A stretch of DNA of 64,000 nucleotides from Pseudomonas sp. SCA2728.1_7. GTDB taxonomy: Bacteria; Pseudomonadota; Gammaproteobacteria; Pseudomonadales; Pseudomonadaceae. The stretch covers positions 6,663,001-6,727,000 of the forward strand of contig NZ_CP073104.1 in assembly GCF_018138145.1 (NCBI RefSeq), given 5' to 3'. Every line of letters begins with the position of its first letter. The first letter of the stretch is position 1. The notes under the pieces were generated by a model. It saw only the letters and a list, made by a program, of their open reading frames with translations, did no database searches and was not told where the DNA came from. Shown in pieces: positions 44,268 to 55,990 of this stretch. Position numbers and translations under genes: made by a program.

Positions 44268-44356
44268 TGTAGGAGTGAGCCTGCTCGCGATAGCGGTGTA
44301 TCAGTCGACATTTCCATCATTGATACAACGCGATCGCGAGCAGGCTCACTCCTACA
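44268..44356. repeat. REP doublet, family A
   Basis: Inverted TGTAGGAGTGAGCCTGCTCG pair between the divergent porin and EmrB-like genes. Confidence 0.9.
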
Positions 44357-44437
44357 AGGGATCTGTGTTGTCCATGGGATGTGTGTTGCAGGTGAATTTG
44401 CGGCAAACTTCACCCACCTTCTGCACAAGGCTTTTCC

Positions 44438-46093
44438 ATGGATCAATACGCCCCGCGCAACTGGCAGCCCCACGAAAAGCCCAGTCTGCCCGGTTCCCCC
44501 TCGACGCCGTTGCACTCCACCCCCAAGCGCCTGGCCTATGCGCTGGTCGGCGTGCTGGTGGCGGTGACCGGTGGTCTGGGCAACTCGCTGGTGGTGGCCA
44601 ACCTGCCTTATCTGCAAGGCGCACTCGGCGCGACCACGGCGGAAATGGCCTGGTTACCGGCGGCGTACGTGATGACCAACGTGTCGATGAACCTGCTGCT
44701 GGTGAAGTTTCGCCAGCAGTTCGGTTTGCGTGCATTCACCGAGGTGTTTCTGGTGCTGTACGCGCTGGTGACGTTCGGCCATCTGTTCGTCAATGACCTC
44801 AATTCGGCGGTGGCGGTGCGCGCGGCCCACGGTATGGTCGGCGCGGCGCTGAGTTCGCTGGGCCTGTATTACATGGTTCAGGCGTTCCCGGCGAAGTGGC
44901 GGCTGAAGGCGCTGGTGCTCGGCCTCGGCACTTCGCAACTGGCCTTGCCGTTGGCACGATTATTTTCCGAAGACTTGCTGCAGATCGCCGAATGGCGCGG
45001 CTTGTACCTGTTCGAATTGGGCATGGCGTTGCTGTCGCTCGGCTGCGTGTTGCTGCTCAAGTTACCGCCCGGCGATCGCTTCAAAACCTTCGAAAAACTC
45101 GACTTCCTCACCTTTGCCATTCTCGCCACTGGCGTGGCGTTGCTGTGTGCGGTGTTGTCGCTGGGGCGGATCGATTGGTGGCTGGAGGCCGACTGGATCG
45201 GCTATGCGTTGGCCGCGTCGATTGCCTTGATCATCGCCGGCCTGGCCATCGAACATAACCGCAGTAACCCGCTGCTGATGACCCGTTGGCTGGGCAGCGG
45301 GACGATGATCCGCCTGGCGCTGGCGGTGACCCTGATTCGTATGGTCACCTCGGAGCAGTCCACCGGTGCGGTCGGTTTCATGCAGAACCTGAACATGGGC
45401 TACGAGCAGTTGCACAGCCTGTACGTGGTGATGCTGATCGGCAGCGTCGCGGGCTTGGTGACCAGCGCACTGACGATCGACCCCAAGCACCTGCTGATGC
45501 CGTTGATTATCTCGCTGGGTCTGATGGCCACCGGGTCGGTGATGGACAGCTTTTCCAACAACCTGACCCGTCCGGAAAACCTCTATTTCAGTCAGTTTTT
45601 GCTGGCGTTCGGCAGCACGTTTTTCCTTGGCCCGACCATGGTTTTCGGTACTCGCAACGTGTTGACCAATCCGCGCAATCTGGTGAGTTTTTCCGTGCTG
45701 TTCGGGATCTGCAACAACCTCGGCGGCCTGCTCGGTGCGGCACTTCTGGGCACTTTCCAGATCGTCCGGGAAAAATTTCATTCCAGTCAAATCGTTGAGC
45801 ACCTGACGCTGTCTGACCCTTTGGTGGCGGCACGCGTGCAGAGCGGCGGCTCGGCGTACGGTTCGCTGTTGGCCGACCCGAGTCTGCGCAACCTTGCGGG
45901 GATTCGCAGCCTGGCCAACGCCGCCACCCGTGAGGCCAACGTGCTGGCCTACAACGATGTGTTCATGCTGATCGCCGTGATTGCGGTGCTGACCATGATC
46001 TGGCTGTCCATTCGTGCACTGTGGCTGATGAGCACCACCAAAGCCGTCGCCCCAGCGCCTTCCGTACCTCCTAGCGGTGCCTCTAATTCATGA
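44438..46093 (+). CDS. DHA2-family MFS efflux transporter (EmrB-like)
   Basis: 551 residues, about fourteen membrane segments, matching DHA2 drug:H+ antiporters. Landmarks: VVANLPYLQGALGATTAEMA and WLPAAYVMTNVSMNLLLVKF near the N-terminus (the usual D/E of motif D1 is not obvious), and PTMVFGTRNVLTNPRNLVSF late. The downstream HlyD-type gene overlaps by 4 bp (ATGA), giving a typical pump-adaptor pair. No outer-membrane TolC-type gene follows. Substrate unknown: possibly an antimicrobial, a siderophore or an aromatic acid. Confidence 0.87.
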   Translation: MDQYAPRNWQPHEKPSLPGSPSTPLHSTPKRLAYALVGVLVAVTGGLGNSLVVANLPYLQGALGATTAEMAWLPAAYVMTNVSMNLLLVKFRQQFGLRAFTEVFLVLYALVTFGHLFVNDLNSAVAVRAAHGMVGAALSSLGLYYMVQAFPAKWRLKALVLGLGTSQLALPLARLFSEDLLQIAEWRGLYLFELGMALLSLGCVLLLKLPPGDRFKTFEKLDFLTFAILATGVALLCAVLSLGRIDWWLEADWIGYALAASIALIIAGLAIEHNRSNPLLMTRWLGSGTMIRLALAVTLIRMVTSEQSTGAVGFMQNLNMGYEQLHSLYVVMLIGSVAGLVTSALTIDPKHLLMPLIISLGLMATGSVMDSFSNNLTRPENLYFSQFLLAFGSTFFLGPTMVFGTRNVLTNPRNLVSFSVLFGICNNLGGLLGAALLGTFQIVREKFHSSQIVEHLTLSDPLVAARVQSGGSAYGSLLADPSLRNLAGIRSLANAATREANVLAYNDVFMLIAVIAVLTMIWLSIRALWLMSTTKAVAPAPSVPPSGASNS

Positions 46094-47232
46094 CCGAACC
46101 GACCACCACAACCACCAATGCCATCGCTGCCACGCCCGAGGGTGAGGCGCCGCCGTCATCGCCGAACACCGCGCCACGTTCGCTGCGGGTGCGGATCATC
46201 TCTTCAATGGGCTTCGCGGCGATTGCCATCGTCGGTGTGTTGATCGTGCTCTATGCCTGGCAATTGCCACCGTTCAGCAGTGCGGTCGAAACCACCGAAA
46301 ATGCGCTGATTCGTGGCCAGGTGACGATCATCGGCCCGCAACTCGCCGGCTATGTGTATGAAGTGCCGGTGCAGGATTTCCAGTACGTGAAGGCCGGTGA
46401 TTTGCTCGTGCGTCTGGATGACCGCATCTATCAGCAACGCCTCGATCAGTCACTGGCACAACTGGCGGTGCAGAAAGCTGCATTGGCCAATGTGGTGCAG
46501 CAACGCAACAGTGCCGAGGCGACGATCAAATTGCGTCAGGCCGTGCAGGCCGACAGCGAAGCGCAGTTGCGCAAGAGCGAGGCGGATCTGCGCCGGAATC
46601 AGGAATTGGTGCGCGACGGTTCGGTGTCCAAGCGTGAGATGGATGTAGCACTGGCGGCGAATGCGCAAAGTGTTGCGGGGGTGGCGCAGGCCAAGGCCAA
46701 TCTGGAAATCGCCCGTCAGGATCTGCAAACGGTGATCGTCAATCGCGGCTCGCTGGAAGCCGCAGTGGCCAGCGCCGAAGCAGCGGTGCAACTGGCGCGG
46801 ATCGATCTGTCGAACACACGTATTGTTGCGCCGCGTGATGGGCAGTTGGGGCAGATCGGCGTGCGCCTCGGCGCCTACGTCAATTCCGGGGCGCAGTTGA
46901 TGGCGCTGGTGCCGAACCAGAAATGGGTGATCGCCAACATGAAGGAAACCCAGATGGACAACGTCCGCGTCGGGCAGCCGGTGCGCTTCACCGTCGATGC
47001 GCTGAACCACCGCAAATTCACCGGGCATGTGCAGCATATTTCGCCGGGGACGGGGTCTGAATTTGCCTTGTTGCAGGCGGATAACGCCACCGGTAACTTT
47101 GTGAAAATTGCCCAGCGCGTGCCGGTGCGGATCACCATTGATGCGGATCAGCAGGAAGAGGAACGGTTGCGGCCGGGGATGTCGGTGGTAGTCAGCATCG
47201 ACACCGCAGCGGGCGACACCCAGCCCCACTGA
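46090..47232 (+). CDS. HlyD/EmrA-family membrane-fusion protein
   Basis: 380 residues. One N-terminal membrane segment (residues ~37-57, FAAIAIVGVLIVLYAWQLPP), then a biotinyl/lipoyl half (RGQVTIIGPQLAGYVYEVPV, VKAGDLLVRLDD). A coiled-coil hairpin follows (~100-210), and the second lipoyl half reads DLSNTRIVAPRDGQLGQIGV. Links the EmrB-like pump to an outer-membrane channel. Translationally coupled to it; the operon ends at a REP. Confidence 0.88.
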   Translation: MTEPTTTTTNAIAATPEGEAPPSSPNTAPRSLRVRIISSMGFAAIAIVGVLIVLYAWQLPPFSSAVETTENALIRGQVTIIGPQLAGYVYEVPVQDFQYVKAGDLLVRLDDRIYQQRLDQSLAQLAVQKAALANVVQQRNSAEATIKLRQAVQADSEAQLRKSEADLRRNQELVRDGSVSKREMDVALAANAQSVAGVAQAKANLEIARQDLQTVIVNRGSLEAAVASAEAAVQLARIDLSNTRIVAPRDGQLGQIGVRLGAYVNSGAQLMALVPNQKWVIANMKETQMDNVRVGQPVRFTVDALNHRKFTGHVQHISPGTGSEFALLQADNATGNFVKIAQRVPVRITIDADQQEEERLRPGMSVVVSIDTAAGDTQPH

Positions 47233-47250
47233 TCCACACACAGATCCAAT

Positions 47251-47339
47251 TGTAGGCCTTCGCCTGCTCGCGATAGCGGTGTGTCAGTTACGGATATTTT
47301 GACTGACGCACCGCTATCGCGAGCAGGCTCACTCCTACA
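47251..47339. repeat. REP doublet, family A (degenerate left arm)
   Basis: Left arm TGTAGGCCTTCGCCTGCTCG has replaced AGTGAG with CCTTCG, while the right arm is intact; the hairpin is therefore imperfect. Confidence 0.8.
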
Positions 47340-47356
47340 TTGGATCTCCATGATCT

Positions 47357-48214
47357 TTAGGCAGTGATCATCGGGGGCAGGGTGCCGAGCAGGGAGACGG
47401 CCGCCACCGCGCCGATGCCGAGCAACCACTCCAGCATCACACTGCGCCTGATTGCGCCCATCCGCTGTTCGCAATCCTCAACCCGCAAGCGGTTGAACAG
47501 CGCCAGCCCAAGCATCCCCAGCACGATCATCGCCTTGACTAGCAGAATCAACGCAAACCCACTGAACAACGGCGTCGGCCACCACTGGCCGGTCAGCACG
47601 CGTACGTTGATCAAACCGGTGATCAACAGCCCCGCGACCAATGCATAACCGACGCCGCTGAAGCGCCGCAAAACTTCACGCATCGGCTCCGTCGGCTGAC
47701 GCAAAATCATCACCAGCAACAACAACCCGCCGAGCCACGCCGCCACGCAGGTCAGATGCACGATCTGGTTGAGAATCAGCAATTGCCCGCTCAAACCATC
47801 GAGCATGGCGCCGTGTCCGACCGGGGCCAGGGTCGCGAGCAACAATGCGCTTAAGCCCAGTCGCATCGGCATGCTTGAGCGCCAAGGCGTGAACAACAGC
47901 GCGAACAGCGCGGCATTGATCAGCAAATGCCAACGCCACACCTGACCAAAAAACGTATGGCCCAGCACCAGCGCAACTGTGTCCGGATCAAACGCTGCCG
48001 CTGCCGAGCCGGCCATGCTCGCGGTGATCAACAGCGCCCAGGCAATCCCGCTGACCAGTGCCACAGCGGCCAGCCAACGCGTCAGTCGCGCCAGGTGCCG
48101 ATCCACTTGCAGCGCTTCATCCTTGAGCAGCAACGGCCTGAACAGCCAGGCCCCGAACAGCATCAACACCACGATGAAATGCACAAAGCGGCACAGCACC
48201 AGCGCTTCACTCAT
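47357..48214 (-). CDS. copD: CopD-family copper resistance membrane protein
   Basis: 285 residues with eight predicted membrane segments. CopD pattern: LCRFVHFIVVLMLFGAWLFR, GHTFFGQVWRWHLLINAALF, LNQIVHLTCVAAWLGGLLLL, with conserved membrane His residues. Inner-membrane partner of CopC, believed to move copper across the membrane. Starts 3 bp after copC, in the same operon. Confidence 0.9.
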   Translation of the reverse strand: MSEALVLCRFVHFIVVLMLFGAWLFRPLLLKDEALQVDRHLARLTRWLAAVALVSGIAWALLITASMAGSAAAAFDPDTVALVLGHTFFGQVWRWHLLINAALFALLFTPWRSSMPMRLGLSALLLATLAPVGHGAMLDGLSGQLLILNQIVHLTCVAAWLGGLLLLVMILRQPTEPMREVLRRFSGVGYALVAGLLITGLINVRVLTGQWWPTPLFSGFALILLVKAMIVLGMLGLALFNRLRVEDCEQRMGAIRRSVMLEWLLGIGAVAAVSLLGTLPPMITA

Positions 48215-48217
48215 GAG

Positions 48218-48580
48218 TTACTGGCCAATCTTGAACTGGTAGGCACCTTCGCTTTTGTGCGTGTCGACCGACACCGCGTGCCATTCGACTTTGTACTCGC
48301 CAGCCGTCAGCGGAGCAGCCGGGGTGACGATCAGGGTTTTCTTGTCGTTTTCAGTGGTCAGCGCTTTGACGACGACCGGTGCGCCATCCTTGGTCACGGT
48401 GACTTTGGTGAAACTGGCTTCGACGCCTTCGGAAAAAGTCAGGCGCAAATCGGCCGGGGCGGCGACGGTGCTGTCGGCGGCCGGAGTCTGGCTTTTCAGG
48501 TGCGCGTGGGCGAATACGGAAGATGCGGCGAACAGCGAAGCGAGCAGGGCAGTGGTGGTCAGGACGTTCTTGAACAGCAT
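48218..48580 (-). CDS. copC: Copper-binding periplasmic protein CopC
   Basis: 120 residues with signal peptide ending at SSVFA, so the mature chain starts HAHLKSQTPAADS with the N-terminal His ligand of the Cu(II) site. Later VEWHAVSVDTHKSEGAYQFK carries the remaining Asp/His ligands. The Met-rich Cu(I) site of plasmid-type CopC is absent, so this is the short chromosomal Cu(II)-only class. Upstream of copD and divergent from the TetR gene. Confidence 0.91.
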   Translation of the reverse strand: MLFKNVLTTTALLASLFAASSVFAHAHLKSQTPAADSTVAAPADLRLTFSEGVEASFTKVTVTKDGAPVVVKALTTENDKKTLIVTPAAPLTAGEYKVEWHAVSVDTHKSEGAYQFKIGQ

Positions 48581-48719
48581 CGCGGATACCTCTGAGGCAG
48601 GATCGAAGAAGCGTCAGTTTAGCCATCCGCTGACGCCAGTACGAAGTTTTGTTTGCGGTGGTCGCCCGCGCACCAGAGCGGATGCTAGTCTTGGGCAACG
48701 CTGTTGTCAGGGAGCCCTC

Positions 48720-49340
48720 ATGGGCAATCACAAGATCGAGATCCGTCGCAATAACGTCGAGAAAATCCTCTTGGCGGCGGAAAAAGTCTTCGCCGAAAAA
48801 GGCTTTGGCGGCACCGCCATGGCCGACATCGCGGCTGAAGTGCAACTGCCGCGTTCCAATCTGCATTACTACTTCTCAACCAAGAGCGAGCTGTACAGCG
48901 CGGTGCTGTTCGACCTGCTGGAAGTGTGGAAGCAGGACGCGTTGTGCTTCGAGATGTTCGACGACCCGCGCGTGGTGCTCAGCAGTTATATCCGCGCCAA
49001 GATGAACCACTCGCGCAGTCGTCCGTATGGTTCGAAAGTCTGGGCCAACGAAATCATCCACGGCGCGCCGACGTTGGGCGAGGCGCTGGATGTCAGCCTG
49101 TATGACTGGGCGAAAATGAAGGAAGCGAAGATTCGCCAGTGGGTCGAGGACAAGCGGATTCTGCCGGTGGAGCCGTCGAGTTTGCTGTACATGATCTGGG
49201 CGTCGACGCAGCACTATGCTGACTTTGATCATCAGGTGAATATTCTGAATGAACATCAGCCGTTGTCGGACATGCAGTTTGAGCGGGCGGTGCAGACAGT
49301 GACGAGTGTGATATTGCGTGGGATCGGGCTGGAGCCCTGA
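48720..49340 (+). CDS. TetR/RutR-like regulator of pyrimidine catabolism
   Basis: 206 residues from the ATG at 48720. In-frame upstream readings run into copC and are rejected. N-terminal HTH: ILLAAEKVFAEKGFGGTAMA, DIAAEVQLPRSNLHYYFSTK. The C-terminal domain with FEMFDDPRVVLSSYIRAKMN and NEIIHGAPTL matches the RutR-type ligand domain, which binds uracil or thymine in E. coli. It is convergent with and adjacent to the preA-preT-hydA genes. Regulation of that pathway is inferred. Confidence 0.84.
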   Translation: MGNHKIEIRRNNVEKILLAAEKVFAEKGFGGTAMADIAAEVQLPRSNLHYYFSTKSELYSAVLFDLLEVWKQDALCFEMFDDPRVVLSSYIRAKMNHSRSRPYGSKVWANEIIHGAPTLGEALDVSLYDWAKMKEAKIRQWVEDKRILPVEPSSLLYMIWASTQHYADFDHQVNILNEHQPLSDMQFERAVQTVTSVILRGIGLEP

Positions 49341-49352
49341 AAGCAAAAGCTG

Positions 49353-49610
49353 ACCCTCACCCCAGCCCTCTCCCGGAGGGAGAGGGGGCCGACCGAGGTG
49401 TCTTGCGGGTTACATCGACCTGAAAAATCCAGTCGATTATGGATTCAAGGCAGTCCTTGCCTGTTCATGTATTGATTATGGATTCAAGGCAGTGCTTGCC
49501 TGTGAGTCTTGTCGATTATGGATTCACAACAGCGCTTTCAGGTCGGCGGAGTTTTGCAGCATCCCCCAATCAGTCCCCTCTCCCTTTGGGAGAGGGTTAG
49601 GGTGAGGGGG
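49353..49610. repeat. Family D element with internal 39/40-bp repeats
   Basis: Bounded by CCCTCACCCCAGCCCTCTCC and GGGAGAGGGTTAGGGTGAGG. The core contains GATTATGGATTCAAGGCAGT at about 49435 and 49474 and a third partial copy at 49514, spacing 39 and 40 bp. Fills the gap between the TetR and preA genes; no gene seen. Confidence 0.85.
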
Positions 49611-49630
49611 CTGTTGGATCAGTCGGCAAT

Positions 49631-50905
49631 CTAGACCGCAACGTGATACGGATTGCGCGGATCATGATTCCAGTCCAGAAACGGCTTGCCAGTCTCCATC
49701 GGCACCATCTCGATGCAATCCGCCACCGGACAAGTGATCTGGCACAAGTTACAACCCACACACTCGTCATCAATCACTTCATATTTATGCGTGCCGTCCG
49801 CCTGCTTGAGACTGCCAATCGCCTGGTGTGATGTGTCCTCACAAGCAATATGGCAACGCCCGCAACCAATGCACGCGTCCTGATCAATCTTCGCGATCAC
49901 CTGATAGTTGATATCGAGGTACTTCCAGTCCGTGGTATTGCCCACCGCACGCCCGGAAAACTCGGCAATGTTGGCGTAACCCTGACTGTCCATCCACCGC
50001 GACAGCCCGTCCTTCATCTCCTCGACAATGCGGAAACCATGCAGCATCGCCGCCGTGCACACCTGCACTGCGCCGCTGCCCAGCGCCATGAATTCCGCCG
50101 CATCGCGCCAACTGCCGATGCCGCCAATCCCGCAGATCGGCAGGCCCTGCGTCTCTGGATCGCGGGCAATTTCCGCGACCATGTTCAGCGCAATCGGCTT
50201 CACCGCCGAACCGCAATAACCGCCATGGGTGCTTTTGCTGCCGACGGTGGGCAGGGCGACCATGTGCTCCAGATCGACGCTGGTGATCGAGTTGATCGTA
50301 TTGATCAGCGACACCGCATCGGCGCCACCGCGATAGGCCGCGCGGGCAGCGACGCGGATGTCGGTGATATTCGGCGTCAGTTTGACGATCACCGGCAGCG
50401 AGCAATAGGTCTTGCACCAGTGCGTGACCTGCTCGACGTACTCCGGCACCTGACCGACCGCCGCGCCCATACCGCGTTCGGGCATGCCGTGCGGGCAACC
50501 GAAGTTCAGCTCGATACCATCAGCGCCAGTAGCTTCAACCAGCGGCAGGATGTGTTTCCACGACTCCTCGACGCACGGCACCATCAGCGAAACGATCAAG
50601 GCGCGATCCGGCCAGTCCTTCTTCACCTGAGTGATCTCACGCAGGTTGATCTCCAGCGAACGGTCGGTGATCAGCTCGATATTGTTGATGCCGAGCACTT
50701 CACGGTTATTGCCGTAATGCGCCGAGTAACGCGACGACACGTTGACCGCCGCCGGGTCCTCTCCGAGGGTTTTCCAGACCACGCCGCCCCAGCCCGCTTC
50801 AAAAGCGCGGACGACGTTGTAGGCTTTGTCAGTAGGTGGCGCGGAGGCCAGCCAGAACGGATTCGGCGCCTTGATGCCAGCGAAGACTATCGACAGATCG
50901 GCCAT
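49631..50905 (-). CDS. preA: Dihydropyrimidine dehydrogenase (NAD+) subunit PreA
   Basis: 424 residues. Dihydroorotate dehydrogenase-like FMN barrel (SIVFAGIKAPNPFWLASAPP; ELNFGCPHGMPERGMGAAVG; VIVKLTPNITDI; GIGGIGSWRDAAEFM). It is followed by a C-terminal ferredoxin domain with two 4Fe-4S motifs (CIGCGRCHIACEDTSHQ and CVGCNLCQITCPVADC). With PreT it reduces uracil and thymine to the 5,6-dihydro forms, the first step of the reductive pathway. Its ATG immediately follows the preT stop. Confidence 0.95.
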   Translation of the reverse strand: MADLSIVFAGIKAPNPFWLASAPPTDKAYNVVRAFEAGWGGVVWKTLGEDPAAVNVSSRYSAHYGNNREVLGINNIELITDRSLEINLREITQVKKDWPDRALIVSLMVPCVEESWKHILPLVEATGADGIELNFGCPHGMPERGMGAAVGQVPEYVEQVTHWCKTYCSLPVIVKLTPNITDIRVAARAAYRGGADAVSLINTINSITSVDLEHMVALPTVGSKSTHGGYCGSAVKPIALNMVAEIARDPETQGLPICGIGGIGSWRDAAEFMALGSGAVQVCTAAMLHGFRIVEEMKDGLSRWMDSQGYANIAEFSGRAVGNTTDWKYLDINYQVIAKIDQDACIGCGRCHIACEDTSHQAIGSLKQADGTHKYEVIDDECVGCNLCQITCPVADCIEMVPMETGKPFLDWNHDPRNPYHVAV

Positions 50906-52288
50906 TTACGCAGCCTCCACGTTGAGCATCAGTTCAGCGTTGATCGCCTCGGCGGCGCGTTTGCCGTGCTGCACGGCTTGCACGGTGAGGTCTTGATCGA
51001 GGCTGGTGCAGTCACCGCCGGCATACACGCCGGGGATGCTGGTGCGCAGGTTTTCGTCGACCTGAATGCGCTCGCCCTGGCGCTTGAGTTCGCGGGCTAG
51101 CGGGTCGGCGAGGGCGCTGCCATCGAACGCCTGGCCGATGGCTTTGAAGATCGCATCAGCGGCCAGTTCGAAAGTTTCGCCGGTGGTTTGCAGGCGACCG
51201 TCGACCAGATCGGTGCGGGCGAAACGCATGCCGCGCACGTGGCCCTGATCGTCGAGCAGCACCTCTTCCGGTTGCGCCCAGGTCAGCAGGCGCACCTGAT
51301 TGGCTTTGGCAATGTCTTGTTCATGACCGGTGGCGCCCATGTCGGCGGCGCCACGGCGATACACCAGATTGACGTCGCGAGCACCGAGGCGAGCCATTTG
51401 CACGGCCATGTCGATCGCGGTGTTGCCGGCGCCGAGGACGATGCAGCGTTCGGCCAGCGGCAGTTGCGTGAGGTCATCGGCCTGGCGCAGTTCGCGGATG
51501 TAATCGGTGGCAGCGAGCAGGCCCGGGGCATCTTCGTAGGCCAGGCCGAGCTGTTTGCTGGCATTGAGGCCGAGGCCGAGGAACACCGCGTCGAACTGTT
51601 GATGCAGTTCGCTCAGCGTCAGATTCTCGCCGAGTTTTTGCCCATGACGAATCTCGATGCCGCCGATCTGCAAGAGGAAATCCAGTTCCTTCTGTGCATA
51701 GTCGTCGACCAGTTTGTACTTGGCGATCCCGTATTCGTTGAGACCGCCAGCCTTCTCCCGTGCTTCGAAAATCACCACGTCGTGACCGTGCATGGCGCTG
51801 CGATGCGCACAGGACAAACCGGCCGGCCCGGCACCGACCACGGCAATCCTTTTGCCGGTGGTGGCGGCGCGCTGGAACGGATGTTCGCTGAAGTGTGCGT
51901 TGTCGACGGCGTAGCGTTGCAGCAGGCCGATCAGCACCGGCGCGCATTCGTGGGCGTTGTTGCGCACGCAGGCTTGCTGGCAAAGGATTTCTGTCGGACA
52001 GACTCGGGCGCAACTGCCGCCGAGGATATTCGCCGAAAGGATTTTCTGCGCAGCGCCGGGGATGTTTTCCTGATGGATGTTGCGGATGAACGAGGGGATA
52101 TCGATCTCGCTCGGGCACGCGTTCACGCACGGTGCGTCGTAGCAATACAGGCAGCGCGAGGCTTCCAGATGCGCCTGCCGGTCATTGAGCGGCGGCGCCA
52201 GATCGGTGAAATGCCCGGCGAGGGCGGCCGCGCTTTCGTGCGGGTGGGGGAGATGGTTCAGGGTCTCGATCACGGTTTTGTGCCTCAC
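50906..52288 (-). CDS. preT: Dihydropyrimidine dehydrogenase (NAD+) subunit PreT
   Basis: 460 residues, GltD-like. N-terminal double-cluster helical domain (CLYCYDAPCVNACPSEIDIP; SCARVCPTEILCQQACVRN), FAD site RIAVVGAGPAGLSCAHRSAM and NAD(P) site CIVLGAGNTAIDMAVQMARL, ending GGDCTSLDQDLTVQAVQHGK. It passes electrons from NAD(P)H to PreA. First of the preT-preA pair; hydA lies upstream across a REP and is co-oriented. Confidence 0.95.
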   Translation of the reverse strand: MRHKTVIETLNHLPHPHESAAALAGHFTDLAPPLNDRQAHLEASRCLYCYDAPCVNACPSEIDIPSFIRNIHQENIPGAAQKILSANILGGSCARVCPTEILCQQACVRNNAHECAPVLIGLLQRYAVDNAHFSEHPFQRAATTGKRIAVVGAGPAGLSCAHRSAMHGHDVVIFEAREKAGGLNEYGIAKYKLVDDYAQKELDFLLQIGGIEIRHGQKLGENLTLSELHQQFDAVFLGLGLNASKQLGLAYEDAPGLLAATDYIRELRQADDLTQLPLAERCIVLGAGNTAIDMAVQMARLGARDVNLVYRRGAADMGATGHEQDIAKANQVRLLTWAQPEEVLLDDQGHVRGMRFARTDLVDGRLQTTGETFELAADAIFKAIGQAFDGSALADPLARELKRQGERIQVDENLRTSIPGVYAGGDCTSLDQDLTVQAVQHGKRAAEAINAELMLNVEAA

Positions 52289-52347
52289 GGTTATTGAGGT
52301 TCTCTGCCTCTGTCGGGCAGTGGTTTTTGTGTTGTTTGAACTGACGC

Positions 52348-52414
52348 CATCGCGAGCAGGCTCACTCCTACAGGTGTACGCATTCCAAATGTAGGAGTGA
52401 GCCTGCTCGCGATG
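52348..52414. repeat. REP doublet, family A (short spacer)
   Basis: CGCGAGCAGGCTCACTCCTA … TAGGAGTGAGCCTGCTCGCG with a ~20-bp spacer (GTGTACGCATTCCAAA), between hydA and preT. Confidence 0.9.
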
Positions 52415-52431
52415 AGGCCGAAGGCCTCGCT

Positions 52432-54495
<2,064 letters not shown>

Positions 54496-55980
54496 ATGCA
54501 ACAGAACAGATCGCAAGTGACCGAGCGCGACGGCTTGTATGAACTCGAAGCCGGCAGCGACGTCCTCGACAGTCCCCGTTACAACCACGATATGGCACCG
54601 ACCAAGGTGCGCGAACGAACCTGGAACAAATGGCACATCACCGCGCTGTGGGTCGGCATGTCGATCTGCGTGCCGACCTACACCCTCGGCGGCGTACTCA
54701 CCGCCTACTTTGGCTTGACCGTCGGCGAAGCGCTGCTGGCGATTCTGTTTGCCAACGTCATCGTGCTGATTCCGCTCACGCTGAATGCGTTTCCCGGCAC
54801 CAAGTACGGCATTCCGTTTCCGGTGTTGCTGCGCTCATCGTTCGGCATCCTCGGCTCCAACGTGCCGTGCCTGATCCGCGCGCTGGTGGCGTGTGGCTGG
54901 TTCGGCATCCAGACGATGTTTGGCGGATTGGCGATTCACCTGTTTCTCGGCTCGATTTTCGATGGCTGGAAATCCCTTGGCGGCACCGGGGAGGTGATCG
55001 GTTTCATGATCTTCTGGGCGCTGAACCTGTGGGTGGTGATTCGTGGCGCCGAGTCGATCAAGTGGCTGGAAACCTTGTCGGCGCCGCTGTTGGTGGCGGT
55101 CGGCATCGGGCTGCTGGTGTGGGCGATGCCCAATGTGTCGATGACTGAACTGCTGGCGATCCCGCCGAAACGTCCGGAGGGCGCCAGTGTGGTGAGTTAC
55201 TTTGCCGCCGGGTTGACCGCGATGGTCGGTTTCTGGGCGACGTTGTCGCTGAACATTCCCGACTTCAGCCGTTACGCCAAGAGCCAGAAAGATCAGATCC
55301 TCGGGCAGATTTTCGGCCTGCCGCTGACCATGTTTCTGTTCGCGTCCCTCGGCGTGATCATGACGGCCGCGTCGGTGAAACTCGTCGGTGTGACCGTCTC
55401 CGATCCGGTCACTCTGATCGGTCATATCCAGAGTCCGGTGTGGGTCGCGGTGGCGATGGCGTTGATCATCATCGCCACGCTGTCGACCAACACCGCCGCG
55501 AACATCGTCTCGCCGACCAATGACTTCCAGAACATCGCGCCCAAGGTCATCAATCGCACTAAAGCGGTGTTGCTGACCGGCATTGTCGGGCTGGCGCTGA
55601 TGGGCCATGAGCTGCTGAAAAAACTCGGTCTGATCGTTTCCGATGTCAGCCTGGAAACCGTGTATTCCAATTGGCTGCTCGGTTATTCGAGCCTGCTCGG
55701 GCCGATTGCCGGGATCATGGTGGTGGACTATTTCCTGATCAAGAAACAGCAACTGGACCTGGCCGGGTTGTACCGCGACGACGTGTATCCGGCGTGGAAC
55801 TGGGCCGGGTTTCTCGCGTTCGGGGTGCCGGTGGTGTTGACCTTGTTGTCGCTGGGCAGCGATGCGTTCAGTTGGTTTTATAGCTATGGCTGGTTCACCG
55901 GTTCGGCGCTGGGCGGGATTATTTATTACGGGTTGTGCGTGATGCGTGCGCAACCTTCTGCAGTTAAGTCGGCGGTGTAG
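54496..55980 (+). CDS. NCS1-family nucleobase/allantoin-type permease
   Basis: 494 residues from the ATG at 54496 (GGAG 7 bp upstream); an ORF extension to 54367 is not credible. Twelve membrane segments with NCS1 marks: N-terminal RYNHDMAPTKVRERTWNKWH, ALWVGMSICVPTYTLGGVL, FPGTKYGIPFPVLLRSSFG, and NIPDFSRYAKSQKDQILGQI. It sits between hydA and the carbamoyl hydrolase gene, so it probably imports uracil, thymine or a hydantoin. Confidence 0.9.
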   Translation: MQQNRSQVTERDGLYELEAGSDVLDSPRYNHDMAPTKVRERTWNKWHITALWVGMSICVPTYTLGGVLTAYFGLTVGEALLAILFANVIVLIPLTLNAFPGTKYGIPFPVLLRSSFGILGSNVPCLIRALVACGWFGIQTMFGGLAIHLFLGSIFDGWKSLGGTGEVIGFMIFWALNLWVVIRGAESIKWLETLSAPLLVAVGIGLLVWAMPNVSMTELLAIPPKRPEGASVVSYFAAGLTAMVGFWATLSLNIPDFSRYAKSQKDQILGQIFGLPLTMFLFASLGVIMTAASVKLVGVTVSDPVTLIGHIQSPVWVAVAMALIIIATLSTNTAANIVSPTNDFQNIAPKVINRTKAVLLTGIVGLALMGHELLKKLGLIVSDVSLETVYSNWLLGYSSLLGPIAGIMVVDYFLIKKQQLDLAGLYRDDVYPAWNWAGFLAFGVPVVLTLLSLGSDAFSWFYSYGWFTGSALGGIIYYGLCVMRAQPSAVKSAV

Positions 55981-55990
55981 CGGATGGCCT

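Noticed and set aside
48255..48719. N-terminal extension of the TetR regulator frame
   Set aside because: The extension lies antisense to copC and has no family similarity; the ATG at 48720 begins a normal TetR HTH.
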